A stretch of 5,710 nt of DNA, from assembly GCA_937950385.1 (NCBI GenBank), contig CALFEA010000112.1, forward strand, positions 1 to 5,710. The letters run 5' to 3'. Origin of the DNA: an uncultured Altererythrobacter sp. (GTDB lineage: Bacteria; Pseudomonadota; Alphaproteobacteria; Sphingomonadales; Sphingomonadaceae). Every line of letters begins with the position of its first letter. Position 1 is the stretch's first letter. Shown here piece by piece: positions 1 to 5,710 of the stretch. The notes beneath the pieces are model-generated. The model was not told the origin of the DNA. It did no database searches and saw only the letters and a program-made list of their open reading frames with translations. The position numbers and the translations under genes were made by a program.

Positions 1-2
1 AT

Positions 3-62
3 CCGGCGATGGATGGCATACGCCAAACAATGAGCGCGATCTTGAAGAAGCTCAAGAGTTAG
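3..62 (+). CDS. possible 3' end of a plus-strand gene (partial)
   Basis: The third forward frame is open from the left edge to a TAG at 60-62 and would encode the last 19 residues of a protein, ending LKKLKS. It would converge on the integrase, sharing two bases with the integrase stop codon (TAA on the minus strand at 59-61). The fragment is too short for family recognition. The second forward frame is also open here and continues antisense into the integrase, so frame choice is uncertain. If real, it would be the first cargo gene of the element that carries the integrase. Confidence 0.25.
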   Translation, partial: PAMDGIRQTMSAILKKLKS

Positions 63-1276
63 CTCGCTTTCAGCAATACCAAGTCACCGCCCAACTTGAG
101 GCTATCAAGATAGTCACTCCACCACTGCGACATCTTTACGCGCTCAGACCAGTGCTTACCTCGATGATAAACACCGCGAATCGCATTACTGTCTCCATGC
201 GCGAGCGCGCGCTCAATCGCGTCTGAGCTCCATTTTCCGCTTTCATTGAGCAGGGTAGATGCGGTCGCCCTCAACCCATGCGCGGTGACCTCCTCCTTGC
301 TAAACCCCATCCTTCTAAAGGCTGCGTTCAAAGCGTTTTCACTCATGGGACGTAGACCGGACCGGGCTGATGGAAACACATAACCTGATTTACCCATCAT
401 GGTGCCGAGCTCTTCGAAAAGGCTGATGACCTGCTTTGAGAGCGGAACCGCGTGCGCGCGCCGTGCTTTCATCTTGCCTGCTGGGATCCGCCAGACGCCT
501 TCATCAAGGTCAAACTCCGCCCAATCAGCATGCCTCAGTTCACCAGGACGCACAAAAACATGCGGGGCAATCTTCAACGCAAACTTTGTGAGAGTGTAAC
601 CTTCAAAGTCGTCGATAGCTCTCAACAGCCCGCCTAGCTTCTCTGGATCAAGAATGGCGGCGTAGTGCGTCGGCTTTGGCGTGATGAGCGCTCCCTTCAA
701 CAGCGAAGTTGGATCAGATTTGCACCGAGTTGTCGCCACCCCGTACCGAAATACCCGTCCTGCAAATGATCGACATTTTTTTGCCGTCTCGTGCTTCCCA
801 GTAGCTTCAAGACGCTTCAAAGGCGCGAGCACTTCGAAAGGTTCGATCTCGTGGATCGGCCGATTTCCGATCGCTGGTGTCAGCTTATCAAGAAAGTAGT
901 TCGCCTTGACGATAGTCGCTTCAGCGCGGCCATTCTGAACCATGATCTGCTCTATGTACTCGCGGGCGACCGCCTCGAAAGTACTCGCCGAAAGAAACTC
1001 ATCCCTAATCTTCTGTTTGCGCTTCTCCACCGCTGGGTCGCCGCCAGAAGCTATGGTCTGCCTCGCTTCCATTGCTGCTTCTCGCGCATCCTTGAGGCTA
1101 ACCACAGGGTAGCCGCCGAGCGACACCTTCTTTTGCGCTTTTCCAATTCGATATCGAAACCGCCAATGTTTGCCACCAGCGGGTGTGACCTCGATATATA
1201 GGCCACGCTCGTCAGCGACCTTGTAAGGCTTTGCCTTCGGTTTGAGGGCTCGGAGTCTGGTATCCGTCAGAGGCAT
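59..1276 (-). CDS. P4-type tyrosine recombinase / site-specific integrase
   Basis: This protein should catalyse integration and excision of a genomic island or prophage by DNA cleavage through a tyrosine nucleophile. It has 405 residues, the usual length of P4-like integrases. Residues 1-90 form the N-terminal arm-DNA-binding domain (DUF4102 type: LTDTRLRALKPKAKPYKVAD, then a GLYIEV strand and a YRIGKAQKKVSLGGYP segment). Residues 98-195 are the SAM-like core-binding domain. Residues 205-390 are the catalytic domain. All expected active-site residues are visible: Arg243 in VRPGEL, Lys270 in GKMKARRAHAVPLS, His333 and Arg336 in HGLRATAS, His360 in LAHGD, and nucleophile Tyr370 in GVYHRG. No frameshift or missing residue is seen, so it should be active. 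The ATG at 1276 fits the family N-terminus and has an AAAAGG ribosome-binding motif 7 nt upstream, inside a repeat array. It reads away from a tRNA-Leu gene in the same orientation, the typical position of a tRNA-targeting island integrase. Confidence 0.95.
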   Translation of the reverse strand: MPLTDTRLRALKPKAKPYKVADERGLYIEVTPAGGKHWRFRYRIGKAQKKVSLGGYPVVSLKDAREAAMEARQTIASGGDPAVEKRKQKIRDEFLSASTFEAVAREYIEQIMVQNGRAEATIVKANYFLDKLTPAIGNRPIHEIEPFEVLAPLKRLEATGKHETAKKCRSFAGRVFRYGVATTRCKSDPTSLLKGALITPKPTHYAAILDPEKLGGLLRAIDDFEGYTLTKFALKIAPHVFVRPGELRHADWAEFDLDEGVWRIPAGKMKARRAHAVPLSKQVISLFEELGTMMGKSGYVFPSARSGLRPMSENALNAAFRRMGFSKEEVTAHGLRATASTLLNESGKWSSDAIERALAHGDSNAIRGVYHRGKHWSERVKMSQWWSDYLDSLKLGGDLVLLKAS

Positions 1277-1277
1277 G

Positions 1278-1325
1278 TGTGGGCCTTTTCATTTGGGCCT
1301 TTTGCAAAAGGCCCACAAAAGGCCC
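1278..1325. repeat. four-copy GGGCCTTTT nested inverted repeat at the integrase start
   Basis: The 9-mer GGGCCTTTT occurs twice in direct orientation (1281-1289, 1295-1303) and twice inverted (1306-1314, 1317-1325). Copies two and three form a perfect 20-bp palindrome, GGGCCTTTTGCAAAAGGCCC (1295-1314). TGTGGGCCTTTT at 1278-1289 is also an exact 12-bp inverted match to 1306-1317. In integrase mRNA the array could fold as one nested hairpin (outer copies paired, inner copies paired) or as a 12-bp hairpin with a 16-nt loop. Both bury the AAAAGG motif just before the start codon. As DNA it could instead be a set of arm-type integrase sites or an operator. The repeats are directly visible; the functions are inferred. 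Confidence 0.85.
1284..1289 (-). promoter_or_regulatory. integrase ribosome binding site inside the repeat
   Basis: The minus strand reads AAAAGG, then a 7-nt spacer CCCACAC, then the integrase ATG (1276-1274). The motif is part of the repeat copy closest to the gene, so any RNA pairing between repeat copies would mask it. This suggests translation of the integrase may be held low or controlled by structure. Confidence 0.5.
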
Positions 1326-1372
1326 GCAAAAATGTCTGGATCGGCCGAGAACAGGTGGGACGATCCGGAACG

Positions 1373-1396
1373 ATCCAAGGGCCAAACCCCTTGGAT
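1373..1396. repeat. 9-bp perfect inverted repeat (ATCCAAGGG / CCCTTGGAT)
   Basis: ATCCAAGGG (1373-1381) and CCCTTGGAT (1388-1396) are exact reverse complements around a 6-nt loop, CCAAAC. It lies between the tRNA 3' end and the integrase. On the plus strand TTCTGCGGTTTTT follows; on the minus strand no T-run follows, so it is not a canonical terminator for the tRNA transcript. Two CGATCC direct repeats (1361-1366, 1371-1376) adjoin it. It could be an integrase or excisionase binding site, or a weak terminator. Confidence 0.5.
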
Positions 1397-1442
1397 TTCT
1401 GCGGTTTTTATAGATTATCTGAGAGAACAAGGGAAGAACAAA

Positions 1443-1470
1443 TGGTGCCCAGAAGAGGACTCGAACCTCC
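1443..1470. other. probable island attachment half-site (3' end of tRNA-Leu)
   Basis: P4-type integrases commonly recombine within the T-arm and acceptor 3' half of a tRNA gene, leaving an intact tRNA at the integrase-proximal junction. Here the T-arm and acceptor 3' half, including the encoded CCA, face an integrase gene 167 bp away in the same orientation. The exact crossover segment cannot be fixed because the second copy (the other element end) should lie left of the window. Boundaries given are the likely core region only. Confidence 0.4.
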
Positions 1471-1529
1471 ACATCCTTGCGAATACGTGCACCTGAAGCA
1501 CGCGCGTCTACCAATTCCGCCATCTGGGC
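1443..1529 (-). tRNA. tRNA-Leu (anticodon CAG)
   Basis: On the minus strand an 87-nt cloverleaf is evident. The acceptor stem is GCCCAGA (1529-1523) paired with TCTGGGC (1453-1447), followed by discriminator A and an encoded CCA (1445-1443). The D-arm contains AATTGGTAGA between GCG and CGC. The anticodon stem is CGTGC/GCACG with loop TTCAGGT, giving anticodon CAG at 1495-1493, which reads CUG. There is a long variable arm with stem ATTC/GGAT and loop GCAA, as expected of class II tRNA-Leu. The T-arm is GGAGG-TTCGAGT-CCTCT. All stems pair, one with a G-U, so the gene looks functional. It is also the probable integration target of the neighbouring integrase. Confidence 0.97.
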
Positions 1530-1579
1530 ACCGGAGCGCTGGTCATCCTCGTTTGATCAACCTGCGTGATAGGAGGGCG

Positions 1580-1609
1580 CGGATAGCGGCACTCGCGCGC
1601 ACCTGTCAA
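1580..1609 (-). promoter_or_regulatory. probable promoter of tRNA-Leu
   Basis: On the minus strand a perfect -35 box TTGACA (1609-1604) is followed after 18 bp by TATCCG (1585-1580), a fair -10 box. Transcription would start near 1573, about 44 nt before the mature tRNA 5' end, leaving a leader for RNase P to remove. It sits in the 184-bp non-coding gap between the tRNA and the divergent SDR gene. Confidence 0.5.
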
Positions 1610-1661
1610 CGATTGCTTTGTGCCTCCATATTGAACCCAAGTGCTTGCGCGCCGGGGCTGC

Positions 1662-1689
1662 TTGCGGCAAAGCGCGCACATCGTATAAA
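1662..1689 (+). promoter_or_regulatory. possible promoter of the NDUFA9-like gene
   Basis: TTGCGG (1662-1667) and TATAAA (1684-1689) are separated by 16 bp. The predicted start of transcription is near 1696, giving a leader of about 18 nt before the ATG at 1714. Only weak Shine-Dalgarno resemblance (CAGG at 1701-1704) is seen in that short leader. Confidence 0.35.
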
Positions 1690-1713
1690 TTCACAGGCTT
1701 CAGGCGCATAATT

Positions 1714-2655
1714 ATGGCGACATCAGACCCTTTCAATAATCAGCTGGTCACACTGCTGGGCGGTAGCGGTTTTCTAGGCAATTATGTTGCGCAATCGCTG
1801 CTGGAGCGCGGCGCACGCCTGAGGATTGTTAGCCGCAACCCAGAAAAATGCTTCAAGCTAAAGCCCCTCGCCAATCTGGGCCAATTGCAGATTGGGCGCT
1901 GTAACATTACCGATGAACAAAGCCTGTTTGCCGCCATTTCTGGCGCGGATGCAGTGGTCAATCTGGTCGGGGTTTTCGGTGGGGATCTCAACGCGGTTAT
2001 GGGCCGATCAGCGGGCAAAGCGGCACGGATCGCCAGCGAGACCGGCGTAAAAAGCTTTGTCCATGTCAGCGCGATTGGCGCAGATGACGAATCCTTGTCC
2101 AAATACGGCCAAGCCAAAGCCTTAGGCGAAAAATTGGTGCGCGAGGCGTACCCCAAAGCCTCTATCATACGGCCCTCTGTTATATTCGGCAGTGATGATG
2201 CATTCATCAATATGTTTGCCGGCTTAATCCAAATGGCGCCTGCTCTGCCTGTCTTTGGGCCAGATGCCGAAATGCAGCCAGCCTATGTCGATGATGTCGC
2301 TGATGCGATTGCCAATGCTTTGGGCAATCCGGGCTCGCATGGGGGCAAGATTTTTGAACTTGGCGGGCCCGAAGTTATGACCATGATGGATATTCATCAA
2401 CGCATTGCAGCTGCGCAAGGTCGTTCGCCATTGCTAATTCCGATGCCTGATATCGCATCGTCGACCTTCGCAAACCTACCGCTTACCCCGATGAGCCGCG
2501 ATCAATGGATCATGCTAAAAGCGGGCAATACTGCCTCGGGCGATCATGCTGGGTTTGAGCAATTAGGTATTGAGCCCAAGCCGCTGGGGGTATTTTTAGA
2601 CAAATGGATGGTCAAATACCGCAAGCACGGAAGGTTCGCGCGGGCCAGCGCTTAA
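1714..2655 (+). CDS. NDUFA9-like atypical SDR, NAD(P)-binding epimerase/dehydratase family protein
   Basis: The 313-residue protein has a Rossmann fold of the extended/atypical SDR type. The nucleotide-binding glycine motif GGSGFLG is at residues 16-22, and a basic RIVSRNPEK segment ends the second strand at 37-45. Further landmarks are NLVGVFGG at 83-90, FVHVSAIGAD at 115-124, YGQAKALGE at 131-139 (Tyr131 and Lys135 in the YxxxK position), RPSVIFG at 153-159, and PAYVDDVADAI at 189-199. This order matches the proteins called complex I NDUFA9 subunit family in alphaproteobacteria, related to mitochondrial NDUFA9 and to ubiquinone-biosynthesis-linked SDRs. The reaction is not known from sequence. 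The ATG at 1714 is preferred over an in-frame ATG at 1618 because the motif begins at the normal distance from it and the extra 32 residues look non-coding. It appears monocistronic, divergent from the tRNA and convergent with the hydrolase. No transmembrane segment is obvious. Confidence 0.9.
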   Translation: MATSDPFNNQLVTLLGGSGFLGNYVAQSLLERGARLRIVSRNPEKCFKLKPLANLGQLQIGRCNITDEQSLFAAISGADAVVNLVGVFGGDLNAVMGRSAGKAARIASETGVKSFVHVSAIGADDESLSKYGQAKALGEKLVREAYPKASIIRPSVIFGSDDAFINMFAGLIQMAPALPVFGPDAEMQPAYVDDVADAIANALGNPGSHGGKIFELGGPEVMTMMDIHQRIAAAQGRSPLLIPMPDIASSTFANLPLTPMSRDQWIMLKAGNTASGDHAGFEQLGIEPKPLGVFLDKWMVKYRKHGRFARASA

Positions 2656-2680
2656 CCGGCCCAGCGCGCGCAAGGCACCG

Positions 2681-3568
2681 TCAAAGCGCGGCTGAATAAA
2701 GCGCTAGCTTATCAGCAAAGGCCGTCTCTGCCGCCTCTTTCGCATATGATGGCGAATCCGGCACGGTCCAACCGTGATCGCCATCATAGACATCCACTGT
2801 CGCCTCTCGGCCCGCAGCTTTTGCAGCATCGGCGAAGGCAGTTTTCTCCGCTGGCGCCTTGGCATCATCATCGCGGGCAACAGCGATCAGGTAACGCGCC
2901 TGTGCTTGGCCAAGTGTCTTATAAGGGCTTTGCGCATCATCACCGACCAAGCCGCCGCCATGGAAACTGGCCGCCGCTTTGATCCGAGCAGGCACACCTG
3001 CTGCGCTCCAAACCGCCAGCGGTCCGCCCATGCAATAGCCTTCTGTGCCTATACCCTTCGCCGTATCAACCGCGTCTTGCGCATCAAGCCATGTCACTGC
3101 AGCCTCGGCATCAGCCATAATCGCATCGGCAGTGTGCTTGGCACGCCAAGGGCCAACGATGCCGAAACCGCCGGCCTCCACCAAATCCATAAACTCCCCG
3201 TATTGCTCGCCGGCAACGTCGCGGTAATAAGGGTTGAGCACAAGGACAGCATAGCCTTCGCCCGCCAATCGCCGCGCCATTGCTCGCTTCGCTTCCCGGA
3301 TCGAGGCGATGTCGGGCCAAAAGATAATTGCAGGATGCTTGCCCGATGAAGGATGCACGAAAAACGCATCCATAGTGCCGTCGGCCGTCTCGAAATTCAC
3401 CGCGCTCTCACTAAGCGCCAGACCCGCGGACGCGGCAGCGCCGCTTGTGCCCTCTGCTTGTCCAGCCGGACTGCATGCGGCCAATGTTGCCAAGCCAGCC
3501 ATCGCTCCAAATTCGCGCCGGTTGACCCGGTCTTTCGCCCATTTTTCCAATACTGCGCTATCACACAT
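2681..3568 (-). CDS. dienelactone hydrolase family protein, Tat-exported lipoprotein
   Basis: This 295-residue alpha/beta hydrolase should cleave an ester or lactone. The nucleophile is Cys179 in GYCMGG, the acid one of Asp233-235 in ARDDDAKAP, and the base His265 in YDGDHGW: a Cys-Asp-His triad as in dienelactone hydrolases. Where classical enzymes have an active-site Glu, this one has Asp86 in FWPDIASI. The N-terminus carries a twin-arginine motif, NRREFG (Arg17-Arg18), a short hydrophobic stretch, and a lipobox LAAC with Cys32. A Gly/Ala/Ser-rich linker follows (about 33-52) before the catalytic domain. It is therefore predicted to be exported folded and lipid-anchored. The ATG at 3568 is chosen over one at 3667 because AAGGAGA lies 6 nt upstream and the signal begins correctly. 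It is divergent from the quinohemoprotein gene and may share substrates with it. True substrate unknown. Confidence 0.9.
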   Translation of the reverse strand: MCDSAVLEKWAKDRVNRREFGAMAGLATLAACSPAGQAEGTSGAAASAGLALSESAVNFETADGTMDAFFVHPSSGKHPAIIFWPDIASIREAKRAMARRLAGEGYAVLVLNPYYRDVAGEQYGEFMDLVEAGGFGIVGPWRAKHTADAIMADAEAAVTWLDAQDAVDTAKGIGTEGYCMGGPLAVWSAAGVPARIKAAASFHGGGLVGDDAQSPYKTLGQAQARYLIAVARDDDAKAPAEKTAFADAAKAAGREATVDVYDGDHGWTVPDSPSYAKEAAETAFADKLALYSAAL

Positions 3569-3574
3569 TGCCGC

Positions 3575-3581
3575 TCTCCTT
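3575..3581 (-). promoter_or_regulatory. ribosome binding site fixing the hydrolase start
   Basis: The minus strand reads AAGGAGA, then a 6-nt spacer GCGGCA, then ATG (3568-3566). This near-consensus site argues that translation starts here and not at the upstream in-frame ATG at 3667, which would put 33 unlikely residues ahead of the Tat signal. Confidence 0.75.
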
Positions 3582-3600
3582 GACTGTTCCGTCCAATCCC

Positions 3601-3628
3601 AAATCCCCTGTGAAATTAAGCAGGATTT
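3601..3628. repeat. imperfect inverted repeat in the divergent promoter region
   Basis: AAATCCCCTG (3601-3610) pairs with CAGGATTT (3621-3628) around a 10-nt spacer, leaving a CC bulge. It sits in the 132-bp gap between the divergent hydrolase and dehydrogenase genes, a place where an operator would be expected. I see no confident sigma-70 promoter boxes in this gap on either strand. Confidence 0.3.
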
Positions 3629-3688
3629 CGGCAATGGACAAGCACCGACTTGAGCGGCACTATGCATGCCAAGGCCAAAGGCCGCACG

Positions 3689-3692
3689 GGAG
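3689..3692 (+). promoter_or_regulatory. ribosome binding site of the quinohemoprotein gene
   Basis: GGAG, within the purine run GGGAGAGAGA, lies 8 nt before the ATG at 3701. The next in-frame ATG, at 3707, would be 14 nt away, so the first is favoured. Confidence 0.6.
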
Positions 3693-3700
3693 AGAGATTA

Positions 3701-5710
3701 ATGACAATGCGCGGATGGAAATCAGCAGGACTATTGGCCGCAGGGATCGCAGCCAGCCTTGCACTTAGCAGTTGCAATGAAATGAGCGGCAGCGGAGATC
3801 GCATTGGTGCTGAGCAATTATTGGCTGCGAGCGATGACACCGCCAATTGGATTTCTTACGGCCGGACTTATTCCGAACAGCGCTTTTCTCCGCTGGATAA
3901 GGTCAATGCTGAGAACGTTACCGAACTGGGCCTCAGCTGGTTTGCCGATATGGACACAGCGCGCGGTCAAGAGGCGACCCCGCTGGTCATTGACGGCAAT
4001 ATCTATCTCACCACTGCATGGAGCAAGGTGAAAGCTTACGACGGCAAAACTGGCGAGGTTCTGTGGGAATATGACCCAGAAGTTCCCGGCGAAACCGCAG
4101 TCAAAGCCTGCTGCGATACCGTCAATCGCGGCCTGGCGACATGGGGCGACCGGCTCTATCTTGGCACCTTAGATGGTCGTTTGATCGCGCTCGACCGTGA
4201 CACGGGCGCAGTCGAATGGACCAAGGTTACTGTCGATCAGGAGCAAAGTTACACAGTCACAGGCGCGCCGCGCATTGTTGATGGCAAAGTCATCATCGGC
4301 AATGGCGGCGCTGAATTCGGCGTGCGCGGCTATGTTGCAGCCTACGACGCAGATGATGGCGATGAGCTCTGGCGGTTCTATACCGTGCCTGAAGGTACAG
4401 AAGACGAAAGCTCTGCTGAATATTTGCAAGCGGCAGCTGAGACTTGGAATAAAGAAGTGCTGGCCGATAATGATGCGATTGGCGGCGGCGGCACGGTCTG
4501 GGATGCGATGGCCTATGACCCTGATCTCGACCTGCTCTATATCGGTGTTGGCAACGGCTCTCCGTGGAACCGCGCTTATCGTTCCCCCGGCGAAGATGGC
4601 ACGGGCGAAGGCGATAATCTCTACCTATCCTCGATCGTCGCGATCACAGCTTCGACAGGCGAATATGCCTGGCATTATCAAACCACTCCCGGCGAAACTT
4701 GGGATTTCACCGCGACCCAGCACATCATGCTGGCGGATATGGAGATTGAAGGTAAGCTGCGTAAGGTTCTGATGCAGGCGCCTAAAAACGGGTTCTTCTA
4801 TGTGATAGACCGCGAGACGGGCGAGTATATTTCCGGCGATCCCTATGTCACGGTCAATTGGGCCACGGGTATTGATGACAATGGCCGTCCGATTGAAAAC
4901 CCTGAAACACGAGTTGATAAGACCGGCAAAGCTGCCTTTGTCACACCGGGTGCATTGGGCGGGCACAATTGGCATCCGATGGCCTATCACCCCGGTGAAA
5001 ACCTCGTCTACATCCCTGCGTTCGAAGCCGGCATGGTCTATTCACCAGAAGCCGATTGGAAGCCCGATACAGCGCGCGGCTTTAATGTCGGCTTTGATCT
5101 GGGCGCTGGCGATTTGCCCGCCGACCTTGGCTTCCGCAAACAAGTGGCAGGCACGCTGAAGGGCTCACTTATCGCTTGGGATCCGGTCGCCAAAAAACCG
5201 AAATGGACCGTTGAACATCCCGGTCCGTGGAATGGCGGATTGCTGGCCACTGGCGGAGGTCTCGTCTTCCAAGGCACAGCTGGCAGCGAGTTTAACGCCT
5301 ATAACGCATCGACCGGCGACAAGCTTTGGAGCTTTGCCGCACAGACGGGCATTGTTGCACCGCCCGTCACTTACACAATTGATGGCGAACAATATGTCGC
5401 TGTTCTCGCTGGATGGGGCGGCGCTTATGCTATTACAGTCGATGGCGCGCTACTGAATGAAAAAGCGCCGGTGAGGAACATCTCGCGCTTGCTCGTCTTC
5501 AAGCTGGGCGGACAGGCTGAACTGCCGCCAGAGCCCGAATTGGCCGACATCCCGTTGGACCCGCCACCCAGCCGCGCGAGCGAAGAAGTTATCGCGCTCG
5601 GTAAGCAGAAATATGCGCGCTATTGCGCTGTGTGCCACGCGCCCGGCGCGGTGGGTTCTACCGTGCTGCCTGATCTTCGCCGCTCTGGCACTTTGGGGAA
5701 CAAAGCATCA
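3701..5710 (+). CDS. PQQ-dependent quinohemoprotein alcohol dehydrogenase, lipoprotein (3' end beyond window)
   Basis: Type II quinohemoproteins oxidise alcohols in the periplasm with PQQ and pass electrons through their own haem c. The first 670 codons are present; no stop is reached. A signal sequence with lipobox LSSC (Cys25) suggests a lipid-anchored enzyme. An eight-bladed propeller follows, shown by repeated AxDxxTGxxxW-like docking motifs (near 112-122, 164-173, 214-224, 314-324, 534-543). Cofactor residues are visible: the vicinal Cys137-Cys138 pair, Glu205 in GGAEFGVRGY and Asn285 in GVGNGSPWN (probable metal ligands), catalytic base Asp335 in GETWDFTATQ, and Lys362 in APKNGFFYVID. 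Thr337 stands two residues after the base, where lanthanide-dependent enzymes have Asp, so calcium is more likely. After a Pro-rich linker (606-624) the cytochrome c domain starts, with haem site CAVCH (Cys642, Cys645, His646); its Met ligand is outside the window. Substrate range cannot be read from sequence. Confidence 0.95.
   Translation, partial: MTMRGWKSAGLLAAGIAASLALSSCNEMSGSGDRIGAEQLLAASDDTANWISYGRTYSEQRFSPLDKVNAENVTELGLSWFADMDTARGQEATPLVIDGNIYLTTAWSKVKAYDGKTGEVLWEYDPEVPGETAVKACCDTVNRGLATWGDRLYLGTLDGRLIALDRDTGAVEWTKVTVDQEQSYTVTGAPRIVDGKVIIGNGGAEFGVRGYVAAYDADDGDELWRFYTVPEGTEDESSAEYLQAAAETWNKEVLADNDAIGGGGTVWDAMAYDPDLDLLYIGVGNGSPWNRAYRSPGEDGTGEGDNLYLSSIVAITASTGEYAWHYQTTPGETWDFTATQHIMLADMEIEGKLRKVLMQAPKNGFFYVIDRETGEYISGDPYVTVNWATGIDDNGRPIENPETRVDKTGKAAFVTPGALGGHNWHPMAYHPGENLVYIPAFEAGMVYSPEADWKPDTARGFNVGFDLGAGDLPADLGFRKQVAGTLKGSLIAWDPVAKKPKWTVEHPGPWNGGLLATGGGLVFQGTAGSEFNAYNASTGDKLWSFAAQTGIVAPPVTYTIDGEQYVAVLAGWGGAYAITVDGALLNEKAPVRNISRLLVFKLGGQAELPPEPELADIPLDPPPSRASEEVIALGKQKYARYCAVCHAPGAVGSTVLPDLRRSGTLGNKAS

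Noticed and set aside
1281..1325. CRISPR-like array
   Set aside because: The repeat units are 9 bp, occur in both orientations and have almost no spacers, so this is a palindromic cluster, not a CRISPR.
1212..1523. Minus-strand open frame beginning MAELVDARASG
   Set aside because: It is the translation of the tRNA-Leu gene running on into the non-coding spacer and the integrase N-terminal region; such MAELVDA starts are well-known artefacts of tRNA-Leu.
1277..1711. Plus-strand open frame of 144 codons across the tRNA region
   Set aside because: It runs antisense through the repeat array and the tRNA, has no ribosome binding site, and contains no recognisable protein features.
1618..1713. 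Upstream in-frame extension of the NDUFA9-like gene
   Set aside because: The added 32 residues precede the normal N-terminus of the family, lack a Shine-Dalgarno site and overlap the probable promoter.
2642..2662. Possible bidirectional terminator GGGCC...GGCCC between the convergent genes
   Set aside because: The stem is only 5 bp with an 11-nt loop and no adjacent T-run on either strand, so it is not supportable as a terminator.
2774..3349. 191-codon plus-strand open frame opposite the hydrolase
   Set aside because: It is antisense to a gene with a clear catalytic triad, and its translation has low-complexity, non-protein-like composition.
3569..3667. Upstream in-frame extension of the hydrolase
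   Set aside because: It would bury the Tat signal 33 residues inside the protein, and the start at 3568 has a near-consensus ribosome binding site.
4197..4772. 191-codon plus-strand open frame inside the quinohemoprotein gene
   Set aside because: It is an out-of-frame shadow; the overlapping frame carries the PQQ-binding motifs and propeller repeats.

Overview
The window looks like chromosomal DNA of a moderately GC-rich alphaproteobacterium. I infer Sphingomonadales (Erythrobacter/Altererythrobacter-like) from the style of the proteins: an NDUFA9-like atypical SDR gene next to a tRNA-Leu, a Tat-lipoprotein dienelactone hydrolase, and a type II quinohemoprotein dehydrogenase. This placement was not tested by any search.

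Layout, left to right. (1) Positions 1-1276 are mobile-element DNA. A full-length P4-type tyrosine integrase lies on the minus strand (59-1276). Before it are about 58 bases that may hold the tail of a plus-strand gene. (2) Positions 1277-1442 are a non-coding spacer. It begins with a striking array of four copies of GGGCCTTTT in a nested palindrome against the integrase start codon, and also holds a separate 9-bp inverted repeat. (3) A tRNA-Leu(CAG) gene lies on the minus strand (1443-1529), with its 3' end facing the integrase. This is the classic arrangement of an island inserted into the 3' end of a tRNA gene, so the element should extend leftward out of the window and everything right of the tRNA should be host backbone. 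(4) Positions 1530-1713 hold the probable divergent promoters of the tRNA and of the next gene. (5) An NDUFA9-like NAD(P)-binding SDR gene lies on the plus strand (1714-2655). It converges, with a 25-bp gap, on (6) a dienelactone hydrolase-family gene on the minus strand (2681-3568). (7) A 132-bp divergent intergenic region follows. (8) The window ends inside a PQQ- and haem c-containing dehydrogenase gene on the plus strand (3701 onward, 670 codons present, no stop).

The two divergent genes both appear to encode envelope lipoproteins: a Tat signal plus lipobox in the hydrolase and a Sec-type signal plus lipobox in the quinohemoprotein. They may act on related substrates outside the cytoplasm (alcohol oxidation, ester or lactone hydrolysis), but that link is inference from position only. 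I do not see a clearly new multi-gene system. The most unusual sequence structure is the four-copy repeat that overlaps the integrase ribosome binding site.
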